From: Bacteroidales bacterium
GTDB taxonomy: Bacteria > Bacteroidota > Bacteroidia > Bacteroidales > ML635J-15
Length of the DNA: 5,653 bases
Reading direction: 5' to 3'
NCBI GenBank assembly: GCA_028697515.1
Contig: JAQVEY010000177.1
Location: 1 to 5,653 of the forward strand
Shown: one piece after another, positions 1-5,653 of the stretch
Numbering within the stretch: position 1 is the first letter of the stretch
Layout of the letters: each line of letters starts with the position of its first letter
The notes under the pieces: model-generated
What the model saw: only the letters and a program-made list of their open reading frames with translations
What the model was told of the DNA's origin: nothing
Database searches by the model: none
Program-made: the position numbers and the translations under genes

Positions 1-356
1 AATAGGAAATTAGCAATAAATTTTGTGTCAGGTCGTCTTTTTAGCACAGAAAGCATTATTGCCAATGCATCCAAGCCTCCATAGGGGTGATTGAATAGAA
101 ATACGACTGGACCTGTCTCAGGAATATTATTCAAATCTGCTTCTGATACTGACAGCTTAATATTCATCAATCTCAGACAGTTTTCAGCAAAAACAATACT
201 ATCCTCATCATAAGCCTGGTCATACAAATTATTAAGCCTATCAAGTTTCATAACACGCATTCCCCAAGCAGAAAGTAATCTTCCATGAAAGCCTTTCACT
301 TTCAATACTTTCTGAAAATCCTCTCTAGAAATTACTTTATGTTTTGATTCCGGCAT
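1..356 (-). CDS. Lysophospholipid acyltransferase-like protein (putative hemolysin/OlsA-like family), N-terminal part, cut by window edge
   Basis: The reading frame starts at ATG 356-354 and stays open to the left edge, giving 118 residues without a stop. An in-frame stop (TAA, 377-375) lies seven codons upstream, so this ATG is the only possible start in view. Residues 83-97 contain a hydrophobic strand followed by NHPYGGLDA, which matches the active-site block of PlsC-type acyltransferases; the His90-Asp96 pair has the HX5D spacing of the 'putative hemolysin'/ornithine-lipid acyltransferase branch rather than the usual HX4D. A downstream KRRPDTKFIANF stretch is also typical of that branch. 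Family members transfer acyl chains to a lysolipid or amino-acid lipid at the inner membrane; in Bacteroides, related enzymes make glycine lipids. The exact substrate here is inference. It cannot be told whether this is a stand-alone acyltransferase of about 280 aa or a longer fusion with an N-acyltransferase. It lies 120 bp downstream of the MFS gene in the same direction. Confidence 0.8.
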   Translation of the reverse strand, partial: MPESKHKVISREDFQKVLKVKGFHGRLLSAWGMRVMKLDRLNNLYDQAYDEDSIVFAENCLRLMNIKLSVSEADLNNIPETGPVVFLFNHPYGGLDALAIMLSVLKRRPDTKFIANFL

Positions 357-377
357 AAATAAAAATGTACTGAATTA

Positions 378-385
378 CAAAGATG
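378..385 (-). promoter_or_regulatory. Possible Bacteroidota -7 element for the acyltransferase gene
   Basis: On the minus strand this reads CATCTTTG, one mismatch from the TAnnTTTG -7 consensus of the Bacteroidota primary sigma factor. It ends 21 bases before the ATG at 356, so the leader would be about 15 nt. No good -33 TTTG is seen at the expected distance. The 120-bp gap from the MFS stop would leave room for an independent promoter, but readthrough from the MFS gene is equally possible because no terminator hairpin is visible. Confidence 0.3.
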
Positions 386-476
386 ATAAATTTTGTTATA
401 AATGAAAAGCTTTTTAATATAAAGTTTTATTATTATTTTTCTCATCAGTTAATAAAGACTATCTGAATGATATTTA

Positions 477-1661
477 TCAGCTTTTATTACTGTCATTAAC
501 AGAAAAATAAAATAACAAAACTACAGAACCACTTACCAAAATTATTATGCCTGAAATCAGAAAAGCTTGTTGCAAAGAATAAATATCTGCAAACCAACCC
601 ACAAATGGCCCAAAAACAGAAAACAAAATTCTGATTACAAAATTTCTAACTGAAAGAACAGTTGCTCTGATATCGGGCGTACAAGACCTGTTAATATAAT
701 CCTTAAGAACTGGTGTAGCAATTCCTCTTACAAAATAAAACAAGAATATAACAATAAAAGCCAGAAATGTTGCATTTAATCCCAGCATAATATAAGAACC
801 TCCAATAACTATAAGAACAGCAAAAATTGTAGTTTTACTTCCAAGAATTTTATCAATCCTATATGCGAAAATAGTTGCTATTCCAACAGTAAGATTAACT
901 ACAGACCAAGCTATTCCGATTTGATACTTTGAGAACCCTTGAATATCATAAAGATATGCCTGAAGAAACCAGGCCATTGTCAGTGTAGCGCAACCAATTA
1001 CAGCCGATAGAAAAATATTAAACGAAAGCTGTTTAGACTTAAACAAAGAAAATTTCACAATAGAAATAATCTGTTTAAATCCTGACTTTAGCTTATCCCT
1101 TTCTATTAAAGGCTCATAAAGACTAAATGCAGCAGGTATTGCAATGAAAGCAACTATAGCTTGACAATAAAAAGGGGTTCGTAAACTTATCTCGGCAAGA
1201 AAACCTCCTACTACAGCAGCAATGGTTTCTGCAAAATTACCAATTGCCAATACCCGACCTTCATATTTTATAAAATATTTCTCTTTGTTTTCATTTTTTA
1301 AACTGTCATATAACAAAGCGGAATCGCTCCCACTTATAAAACTTTGTGCAACCCCCAAGACCAATTCTGCGATTAAAAACTCATAAAAACCCGAAGTGAA
1401 ACTATAAATTAAAAAACCAATTGTACCTAAAATTGCTCCAAGTATTATCGTGTTTTTTCTTCCCCAAACATCTGCCAGATAACCACTTGGAATTTCGAGA
1501 GCTATAACAGCTATTGAATATACTGCCTGCAGGGTAAGGACATCTCTCAAGCTCAATCCGTTTTCCTGATAAAACAGGACAATAATCGGCATGAACAGCA
1601 TAAACCATTTAGCTGTTTTTATAACATATAGAGCAAAAATATTTCTTTTCAAAATATTCAT
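477..1661 (-). CDS. MFS transporter (putative drug/metabolite exporter)
   Basis: This 394-residue protein is an integral inner-membrane secondary transporter with about twelve hydrophobic segments, roughly at residues 9-30, 43-63, 71-90, 92-113, 137-157, 163-181, 213-237, 247-268, 276-295, 297-315, 335-359 and 365-386. The charged linker between helices 6 and 7 (about 184-210) is the usual central loop. MFS motif A is intact in the loop between helices 2 and 3: GYLADVWGRK at 60-69, with Gly60, Asp64, Gly67 and Arg68. GSDSALLYDSL at 111-121 in helix 4/loop 4-5 resembles a block common in a drug-efflux-like MFS branch. The substrate cannot be read from sequence; proton-coupled efflux is the family expectation. 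I chose ATG 1661-1659. A TTG three codons upstream (1670-1668) also opens the frame, but it overlaps the -7 promoter element and would not be in the transcript. Stop is TGA at 479-477. The gene is divergent from the peptidase gene and may be cotranscribed with the acyltransferase downstream. Confidence 0.88.
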   Translation of the reverse strand: MNILKRNIFALYVIKTAKWFMLFMPIIVLFYQENGLSLRDVLTLQAVYSIAVIALEIPSGYLADVWGRKNTIILGAILGTIGFLIYSFTSGFYEFLIAELVLGVAQSFISGSDSALLYDSLKNENKEKYFIKYEGRVLAIGNFAETIAAVVGGFLAEISLRTPFYCQAIVAFIAIPAAFSLYEPLIERDKLKSGFKQIISIVKFSLFKSKQLSFNIFLSAVIGCATLTMAWFLQAYLYDIQGFSKYQIGIAWSVVNLTVGIATIFAYRIDKILGSKTTIFAVLIVIGGSYIMLGLNATFLAFIVIFLFYFVRGIATPVLKDYINRSCTPDIRATVLSVRNFVIRILFSVFGPFVGWFADIYSLQQAFLISGIIILVSGSVVLLFYFSVNDSNKS

Positions 1662-1667
1662 AGTTCG

Positions 1668-1675
1668 CAAATATA
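1668..1675 (-). promoter_or_regulatory. Bacteroidota -7 promoter element of the MFS gene
   Basis: The minus strand reads TATATTTG, an exact TAnnTTTG match, ending six bases before the ATG at 1661. The predicted transcription start therefore falls at or within a base or two of the start codon, so the mRNA would be leaderless or nearly so. The -33 region is T-rich (TTTT about 19 bases upstream) but not a clean TTTG. This element decides the start codon of the MFS gene. Confidence 0.6.
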
Positions 1676-1710
1676 AATAGTTTAATTAAAACATAATCGG
1701 GAAATCCTAG

Positions 1711-1737
1711 CTATTAAATACATCTATTAAATTTAAT
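1711..1737. repeat. Direct repeat plus overlapping palindrome in the divergent intergenic region
   Basis: CTATTAAAT occurs twice, at 1711-1719 and 1724-1732, with starts 13 bp apart. The second copy merges into a perfect 12-bp palindrome, ATTAAATTTAAT, at 1726-1737. The block lies just upstream of the -7 element at 1758-1765, at about -60 to -34 relative to the predicted peptidase transcription start, and about 50 bp upstream of the MFS start. It could be an operator or an AT-rich upstream activating element; in DNA this AT-rich, chance is a real alternative. Confidence 0.35.
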
Positions 1738-1757
1738 GACTAATCAACAGATTTTTT

Positions 1758-1765
1758 TATTTTTG
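1758..1765 (+). promoter_or_regulatory. Bacteroidota -7 promoter element of the peptidase-asnB-glycosyltransferase unit
   Basis: The sequence TATTTTTG is an exact TAnnTTTG match, ending 15 bases before the ATG at 1781. Predicted transcription starts near 1770-1772, giving a leader of about 10 nt with no Shine-Dalgarno. No clean -33 TTTG is present at the expected distance near 1735-1740. Because the element lies downstream of the first in-frame ATG at 1736, it argues for the internal start at 1781. Confidence 0.55.
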
Positions 1766-1780
1766 CAAGAAAATAATCGT

Positions 1781-3172
1781 ATGAAAAGATCAATATTCCT
1801 TTTTATTTTTAGCTTAGTCACTTCTACATTGCTGTATAATCAATCTTTGGACTATAATACTATAGACAAGATTAGATCAGAATATAAAAAACAATCAGAA
1901 AATGATATTGCTGTTAGAAATGCTCTATCGAATAATGACATAAAATCTGTTTCTTTAAACAGAGATTTTTGTGGAAAAACTGATCACAATTTCAAATACC
2001 GAGTAAAAGTTAGTGGGATAACTGACCAAAAAAGCTCTGGAAGATGTTGGATGTTTACGGGATTGAATTCTATAAGGCCAATGATAATCGAATCGGCAAA
2101 TCTATCAAGTTTTGAATTTTCAACAAACTATTTATTTTTTTGGGATATGCTCGAAAAATCTAACCTATTTCTTGAAGCAACTATTGAGAATGCAAACAAA
2201 GATATAACTGATAAGACTGTTGAATGGTTATTTAAAAATCCTATTGGAGATGGTGGTGTTTGGAATTCTTTTGCTAATATTATTACAAAATATGGCGTAG
2301 TTCCAAAAACAGTAATGCCAGAGACATATCATTCGGAAAACACCTCTTGGCTTAACAGGATATTATCTCGCAAATTAAGAGAATATGGATTAAGATTACG
2401 CGAACTTAAAAACACAAAAGCGACAGACATTCAAATCAGACAGGAGAAATTTAATATGGTTTCAGAAATTTATCGTCTTTTAGTATTATTTCTTGGAGAA
2501 CCACCAACAGAATTCTCATACAGATTTGTTGATAAAGACAAAAACATTGGCGAATATGTAAGTTACACTCCTTTGGATTTTTTAAAACTTATGCTGCCTG
2601 AATATGACAAGAACAATTATGTAATGCTTATGAATGACCCAAGCCGTGAATATTACAAAGTCTATGAAATAGAATATGACAGAAATGTATTAGAAGGCGA
2701 AAACTGGAGATTTCTGAACTTGCCCGCAGATGAGATAAAAACATTTGCTTTGGAAAGCATAAAGAACAACGAAGCTATGTATGCTTCATGTGATGTTGGC
2801 AAACAATTAAATAAAGATGATGGTAGCCTTGATCTAAATAATTATGATTTTGAATCATTACTGAGTACCAAATTCGGAATGAATAAAGCCGAAAGGATAA
2901 AAACTTTTGACAGCGGATCAACACATGCTATGTTACTGATTGCATGCGACACAGACGATAGTGACAAACCTGTCAAATGGCAGTTCGAAAATTCTTGGGG
3001 AGCCTCGTATGGTCATAACGGCTATTTGACATTTACTGATGAATGGTTTGACAATTATATGTTCAGACTTGTAATAAACAAAAAATTCATTGATCAAAAA
3101 ACACTTAAATTACTTGAACAAAAAGCGATAATGCTACCTCCATGGGATCCAATGTTTATGGCTGACTTCTAA
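1781..3172 (+). CDS. C1-family aminopeptidase C (PepC/bleomycin hydrolase-like), with N-terminal export signal
   Basis: This 463-residue cysteine peptidase belongs to papain family C1, bleomycin hydrolase/PepC group, whose members remove N-terminal amino acids from peptides as hexameric barrels. The oxyanion Gln83 and nucleophile Cys89 lie in DQKSSGRCWMFTGLN (82-96), His382 in STHAM (380-384) and Asn404 in FENSWG (402-407). Other family blocks are GDGGVWN (156-162), the KYGVVPK...MPET segment (170-182), DVGKQ (338-342), MNKAER (367-372) and LPPWDPM near the C-terminus (452-458). The start is ATG 1781: the frame extends upstream to ATG 1736, but those 15 codons precede and include the -7 promoter, and starting at 1781 exposes a classic signal sequence (MKR followed by a hydrophobic run to about residue 19). 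The cleavage site is unclear, as no good small-residue motif is seen, so it might remain as an anchor. Classical PepC is cytosolic, so export, probably to the periplasm, is notable. The asnB gene begins 20 bp downstream. Confidence 0.9.
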   Translation: MKRSIFLFIFSLVTSTLLYNQSLDYNTIDKIRSEYKKQSENDIAVRNALSNNDIKSVSLNRDFCGKTDHNFKYRVKVSGITDQKSSGRCWMFTGLNSIRPMIIESANLSSFEFSTNYLFFWDMLEKSNLFLEATIENANKDITDKTVEWLFKNPIGDGGVWNSFANIITKYGVVPKTVMPETYHSENTSWLNRILSRKLREYGLRLRELKNTKATDIQIRQEKFNMVSEIYRLLVLFLGEPPTEFSYRFVDKDKNIGEYVSYTPLDFLKLMLPEYDKNNYVMLMNDPSREYYKVYEIEYDRNVLEGENWRFLNLPADEIKTFALESIKNNEAMYASCDVGKQLNKDDGSLDLNNYDFESLLSTKFGMNKAERIKTFDSGSTHAMLLIACDTDDSDKPVKWQFENSWGASYGHNGYLTFTDEWFDNYMFRLVINKKFIDQKTLKLLEQKAIMLPPWDPMFMADF

Positions 3173-3192
3173 TAATTATTTTAATTAAACTT

Positions 3193-5079
3193 ATGTGCGG
3201 GATAACAGGTATTTATTGTTTCAATGAAACAGCTATAAAGTATAGAGATAAACTCGATGCTGCAGTAAATACATTATCCAAACGCGGTCCGGACCATAAC
3301 GACACTCTTTTTCGCAATAATATTGGCTTAGGACACACAAGATTATCAGTAATTGACACTTCAGATGCGGCAAACCAACCGTTTATTGATAATACAGGGA
3401 AATATGCAATAGTGTTCAATGGAGAATTTTATAATTATAAAGAGTATAAAAATGAGTTAATAAATGACGGAATTAAATTCAAATCTGAATCTGATACAGA
3501 AGTACTATTATACTTGTTAATAAAATACGGTAAATCCGCTCTGGAAAAAATAAACGGTTGCTTTGCTTTTGCTTTCTGCGATTATAAAAAAAACACTTGC
3601 TTGCTTGCAAGAGACAGAATGGGAATTAATCCTTTATATTATTATCAGGACAACGAAAAGTTAATATTTGCTTCTGAAATGAAAGCAATATTTGCCTACA
3701 ATGTCCCAAAAAAGATTGATAATGAGGCACTTAAAATATATTTTCAGTTAAATTATTTACCTGTTAATTGCAGTATTATAAAAAATGTATTCAAATTAGA
3801 ACCGGGCAGCTGCATCGAAATAAATAATAATAATTCTGAGATATCGAGATATTATGAAATACACCAATACAATCCAAATGAAAAGCATGATGATTACGAA
3901 ACCGCAAAAAAAACAATAAGGGATTTATTAGACTGCTCGGTAAAACGCAGACTAATTTCTGATGTTCCTCTTGGTTGTTTTCTCAGTGGTGGTATTGACT
4001 CAACCATAATAACTGCTTTGGCATCAAAATACACAAAAAACCTAAATACATTTTCGATAGGTTTTAAGGATGATGACTACTTTGATGAAACAGAATATTC
4101 GCAGATTGTTGCAAGAAGATATAATACAAATCATACGGAATTTAAAGTTACAAATGATGATTTGCTGAATGATCTCGAATCGGTGCTAGAGTACATAGAC
4201 GAGCCATTTGCTGATTCGTCAGCTTTAGCTGTAAACATATTGAGTAAACTTACGCGTCAAAAAGCAACAGTCGCATTAAGCGGAGACGGTGCCGACGAAC
4301 TATTTGCAGGATATAATAAGTATGCAGCACATTTTAATACAAAATATTGCGGCACAAAAGAAAAACTAATATCAGTAATGAATCCTATTTGGAAAGTATT
4401 ACCAAAATCAAGAAATTCAAAATCTGCAAATCTAATCAGACAACTAGATCGTTTTTCGGAAGGTTTCAAATTAAACCCTTTTGATAGATATTGGTTTTGG
4501 GCTAGTATTGGTTCCGAAAATTATTCAAACAGCTTATTAAACATAAATGTTGATAATGAAATATGCTCAAAACTGAGACATAGGTACTGCTCAGAAAATA
4601 ATGATTTTTCAGAAATAAACTCAATTCTATATGCAGATATGCATCTAGTTTTAGAGGGAGATATGCTTACAAAAGTTGACCGAATGTCAATGGCTAATAG
4701 TTTGGAAGTTAGAACGCCATTTCTTGACCACACCCTTGTAGATTATGTTTTTAGTTTACCGGCATCATACAAAATTACAGCAAACCAAAGAAAAAAGATT
4801 TTAAAAGATAGTTTTGCCGATCTAATTCCTCAAGAAATATTAAATTTGCCAAAGCATGGTTTTGAAGTACCGTTGCTAAAATGGTTCAGAAATGAACTTT
4901 GGGCTTTGATTAACGACGATTTGTTATCTGAAAAATTTATTAAAGAACAAGAAATTTTTAATTATTCAATTATTGAGCAACTCAAAACTAAAATCAAATC
5001 GAATAATCCTAGTGATTCAGCTGCAAAGATCTGGGCACTGATTGTTTTTCAGACTTGGTGGAAGAAGTATTATATTTAA
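3193..5079 (+). CDS. asnB: Asparagine synthetase, glutamine-hydrolysing (long form)
   Basis: This 628-residue cytoplasmic enzyme uses glutamine and ATP to convert aspartate to asparagine. The class II glutaminase domain covers about residues 2-200: nucleophile Cys2, RGPD (31-34), Arg50 in LGHTRLSVID, NGEFYNY (76-82) and Asp101 in ESDTE. The synthetase domain follows from about 235: PP-loop LSGGIDS (264-270), FSIGF (287-291), DEPFADSSA (336-344), SGDGADELFAGY (363-374) and the KVDRMSMA...SLEVRTPFLDH segment (494-513). All key residues are present, so it should be active. The start is fixed by the need for Cys at position 2. Length matches the 600-650-residue AsnB group (as in Bacillus AsnB/AsnO) rather than the 554-residue E. 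coli type; the long group is often found in capsule and O-antigen loci, where some members may amidate sugar acids. The neighbouring glycosyltransferase 9 bp downstream makes that alternative plausible. No promoter is seen in the 20-bp gap upstream. Confidence 0.93.
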   Translation: MCGITGIYCFNETAIKYRDKLDAAVNTLSKRGPDHNDTLFRNNIGLGHTRLSVIDTSDAANQPFIDNTGKYAIVFNGEFYNYKEYKNELINDGIKFKSESDTEVLLYLLIKYGKSALEKINGCFAFAFCDYKKNTCLLARDRMGINPLYYYQDNEKLIFASEMKAIFAYNVPKKIDNEALKIYFQLNYLPVNCSIIKNVFKLEPGSCIEINNNNSEISRYYEIHQYNPNEKHDDYETAKKTIRDLLDCSVKRRLISDVPLGCFLSGGIDSTIITALASKYTKNLNTFSIGFKDDDYFDETEYSQIVARRYNTNHTEFKVTNDDLLNDLESVLEYIDEPFADSSALAVNILSKLTRQKATVALSGDGADELFAGYNKYAAHFNTKYCGTKEKLISVMNPIWKVLPKSRNSKSANLIRQLDRFSEGFKLNPFDRYWFWASIGSENYSNSLLNINVDNEICSKLRHRYCSENNDFSEINSILYADMHLVLEGDMLTKVDRMSMANSLEVRTPFLDHTLVDYVFSLPASYKITANQRKKILKDSFADLIPQEILNLPKHGFEVPLLKWFRNELWALINDDLLSEKFIKEQEIFNYSIIEQLKTKIKSNNPSDSAAKIWALIVFQTWWKKYYI

Positions 5080-5088
5080 TAGAATTTA

Positions 5089-5653
5089 ATGCCAAAAGTA
5101 TTAAGGATAATAAATAGATTTAATCTCGGGGGACCAACATATAATGTTGCATATCTAAGCAAATATATGAGTCCCGAATATGAAACTTTGTTGGTTGGCG
5201 GTATGCAGGATCGTCATGAAGCTTGTTCTGATTACATTGTAAAAAAATTAGGTATTCATGCCATTCAAATTCCTGAAATGATTAGAGAAATTGGAGCTAA
5301 TGACATAAGTGCATATTATAAAATCAAAAATATTATTAAACGCTACAAACCTGATATTGTTCACACCCATGCTTCAAAAGCTGGATATCTTGGACGCAAG
5401 GCAGCAATTAGTTTAGGTGTCCCTGTGATTGTTCATACTTTTCACGGTCATGTTTTTCATTCTTATTTTAATAAATATTCTACTGCTGTTTTTAAGAAAC
5501 TAGAAAGAGATTTAGCAAAAAAGACTTCTGCGATAATTGCAATCAGCGAACTGCAAAAATACGAATTATGTAATATTCATAAAATAGCTCCTGAAAACAA
5601 ATTTAGAGTTATACCCTTGGGTTTTGATCTTGACAGATTTCAGGAAAATTATC
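5089..5653 (+). CDS. Glycosyltransferase family 4 (GT-B fold), N-terminal part, cut by window edge
   Basis: The frame opens at ATG 5089, 9 bp after the asnB stop, and stays open to the right edge, giving 188 full codons. The N-terminal acceptor domain of a GT-B glycosyltransferase is recognisable: a first strand KVLRIINRFNLGGPTYNV (3-20) with the Gly-Gly loop, KPDIVHTHASKAGYLGRKAA (87-106), VHTFHGHVFHSYF (115-127), and the TSAIIAISELQK helix (146-157) leading to RVIPLGFDLDRF (173-184), the linker to the missing C-terminal nucleotide-sugar domain. These blocks are typical of GT4 enzymes of capsule, exopolysaccharide and O-antigen assembly acting at the inner face of the cytoplasmic membrane. 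Donor and acceptor sugars cannot be read because the donor-binding half, with its E-X7-E motif, is outside the window. About half of a normal 370-390-aa protein is seen. Tight spacing indicates cotranscription with asnB. Confidence 0.87.
   Translation, partial: MPKVLRIINRFNLGGPTYNVAYLSKYMSPEYETLLVGGMQDRHEACSDYIVKKLGIHAIQIPEMIREIGANDISAYYKIKNIIKRYKPDIVHTHASKAGYLGRKAAISLGVPVIVHTFHGHVFHSYFNKYSTAVFKKLERDLAKKTSAIIAISELQKYELCNIHKIAPENKFRVIPLGFDLDRFQENY

Noticed and set aside
405..414. AAAAGCTTTT palindrome with nearby T-rich runs as a terminator for the MFS gene
   Set aside because: It has no loop and only a weak AT stem; neither strand shows a GC stem followed by a U-tract, so it does not support an intrinsic terminator.
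1402..1608. Out-of-frame 68-codon minus-strand reading frame inside the MFS gene
   Set aside because: It overlaps the well-supported transporter frame and its translation shows no domain or membrane pattern.
1736..1780. Fifteen-codon N-terminal extension of the peptidase frame from ATG 1736
   Set aside because: It contains the TATTTTTG promoter element and would bury the signal sequence that begins at 1781.
3180..3189. Palindrome TTTAATTAAA before asnB, also present at 1681-1690 in the divergent region
   Set aside because: It is purely A/T and only 10 bp; two occurrences are expected by chance in such AT-rich intergenic DNA, and the placement relative to promoters differs.
3823..3834. Short AAT trinucleotide run encoding four Asn residues in asnB
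   Set aside because: Only four units, in a variable loop between the glutaminase and synthetase domains; not a meaningful microsatellite or phase-variation tract.
4257..4733. Minus-strand reading frames of about 70 codons within asnB
   Set aside because: They lie wholly antisense to a well-conserved gene, lack promoter signals and resemble no protein family I recognise.

Overview
This is an AT-rich, gene-dense window, most likely from a member of the Bacteroidota. The grounds for that are TAnnTTTG-type -7 promoter motifs a few bases upstream of two start codons, the lack of convincing Shine-Dalgarno sequences, and the character of the encoded proteins. I cannot assign an order or genus from sequence alone.

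Layout: two genes are on the minus strand. The first (1-356) is the N-terminal 118 residues of a lysophospholipid-acyltransferase-like protein that runs off the left edge. Behind it in the same direction is a 394-residue 12-helix MFS exporter (477-1661). A 119-bp divergent intergenic region (1662-1780) separates them from three plus-strand genes: an exported papain-fold aminopeptidase of the PepC/bleomycin hydrolase type (1781-3172), a glutamine-dependent asparagine synthetase (3193-5079), and the first 188 residues of a GT4-type glycosyltransferase (5089-5653, cut by the right edge). The plus-strand genes are separated by only 20 and 9 bp with no terminator-like hairpin, so they are probably one transcription unit.

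How they may fit together: a long-form (628-aa) AsnB next to a lipopolysaccharide/capsule-type glycosyltransferase is a common start to a surface-polysaccharide locus, where AsnB homologues may amidate sugar acids or simply make asparagine. The peptidase at the head of the unit has no obvious role in that pathway. The minus-strand genes suggest envelope lipid acylation and efflux, but no direct link to the plus-strand unit is visible.

Two starts are best placed downstream of the longest possible reading frame, because a -7 promoter element lies between or over the upstream candidate and the chosen ATG. I found no tRNA, rRNA, CRISPR array, insertion sequence or convincing intrinsic terminator. 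No gene-free stretch exceeds about 120 bp. The window looks mostly conventional; the more unusual points are the exported PepC-like enzyme with an atypical C-terminal end, and its operon partners.
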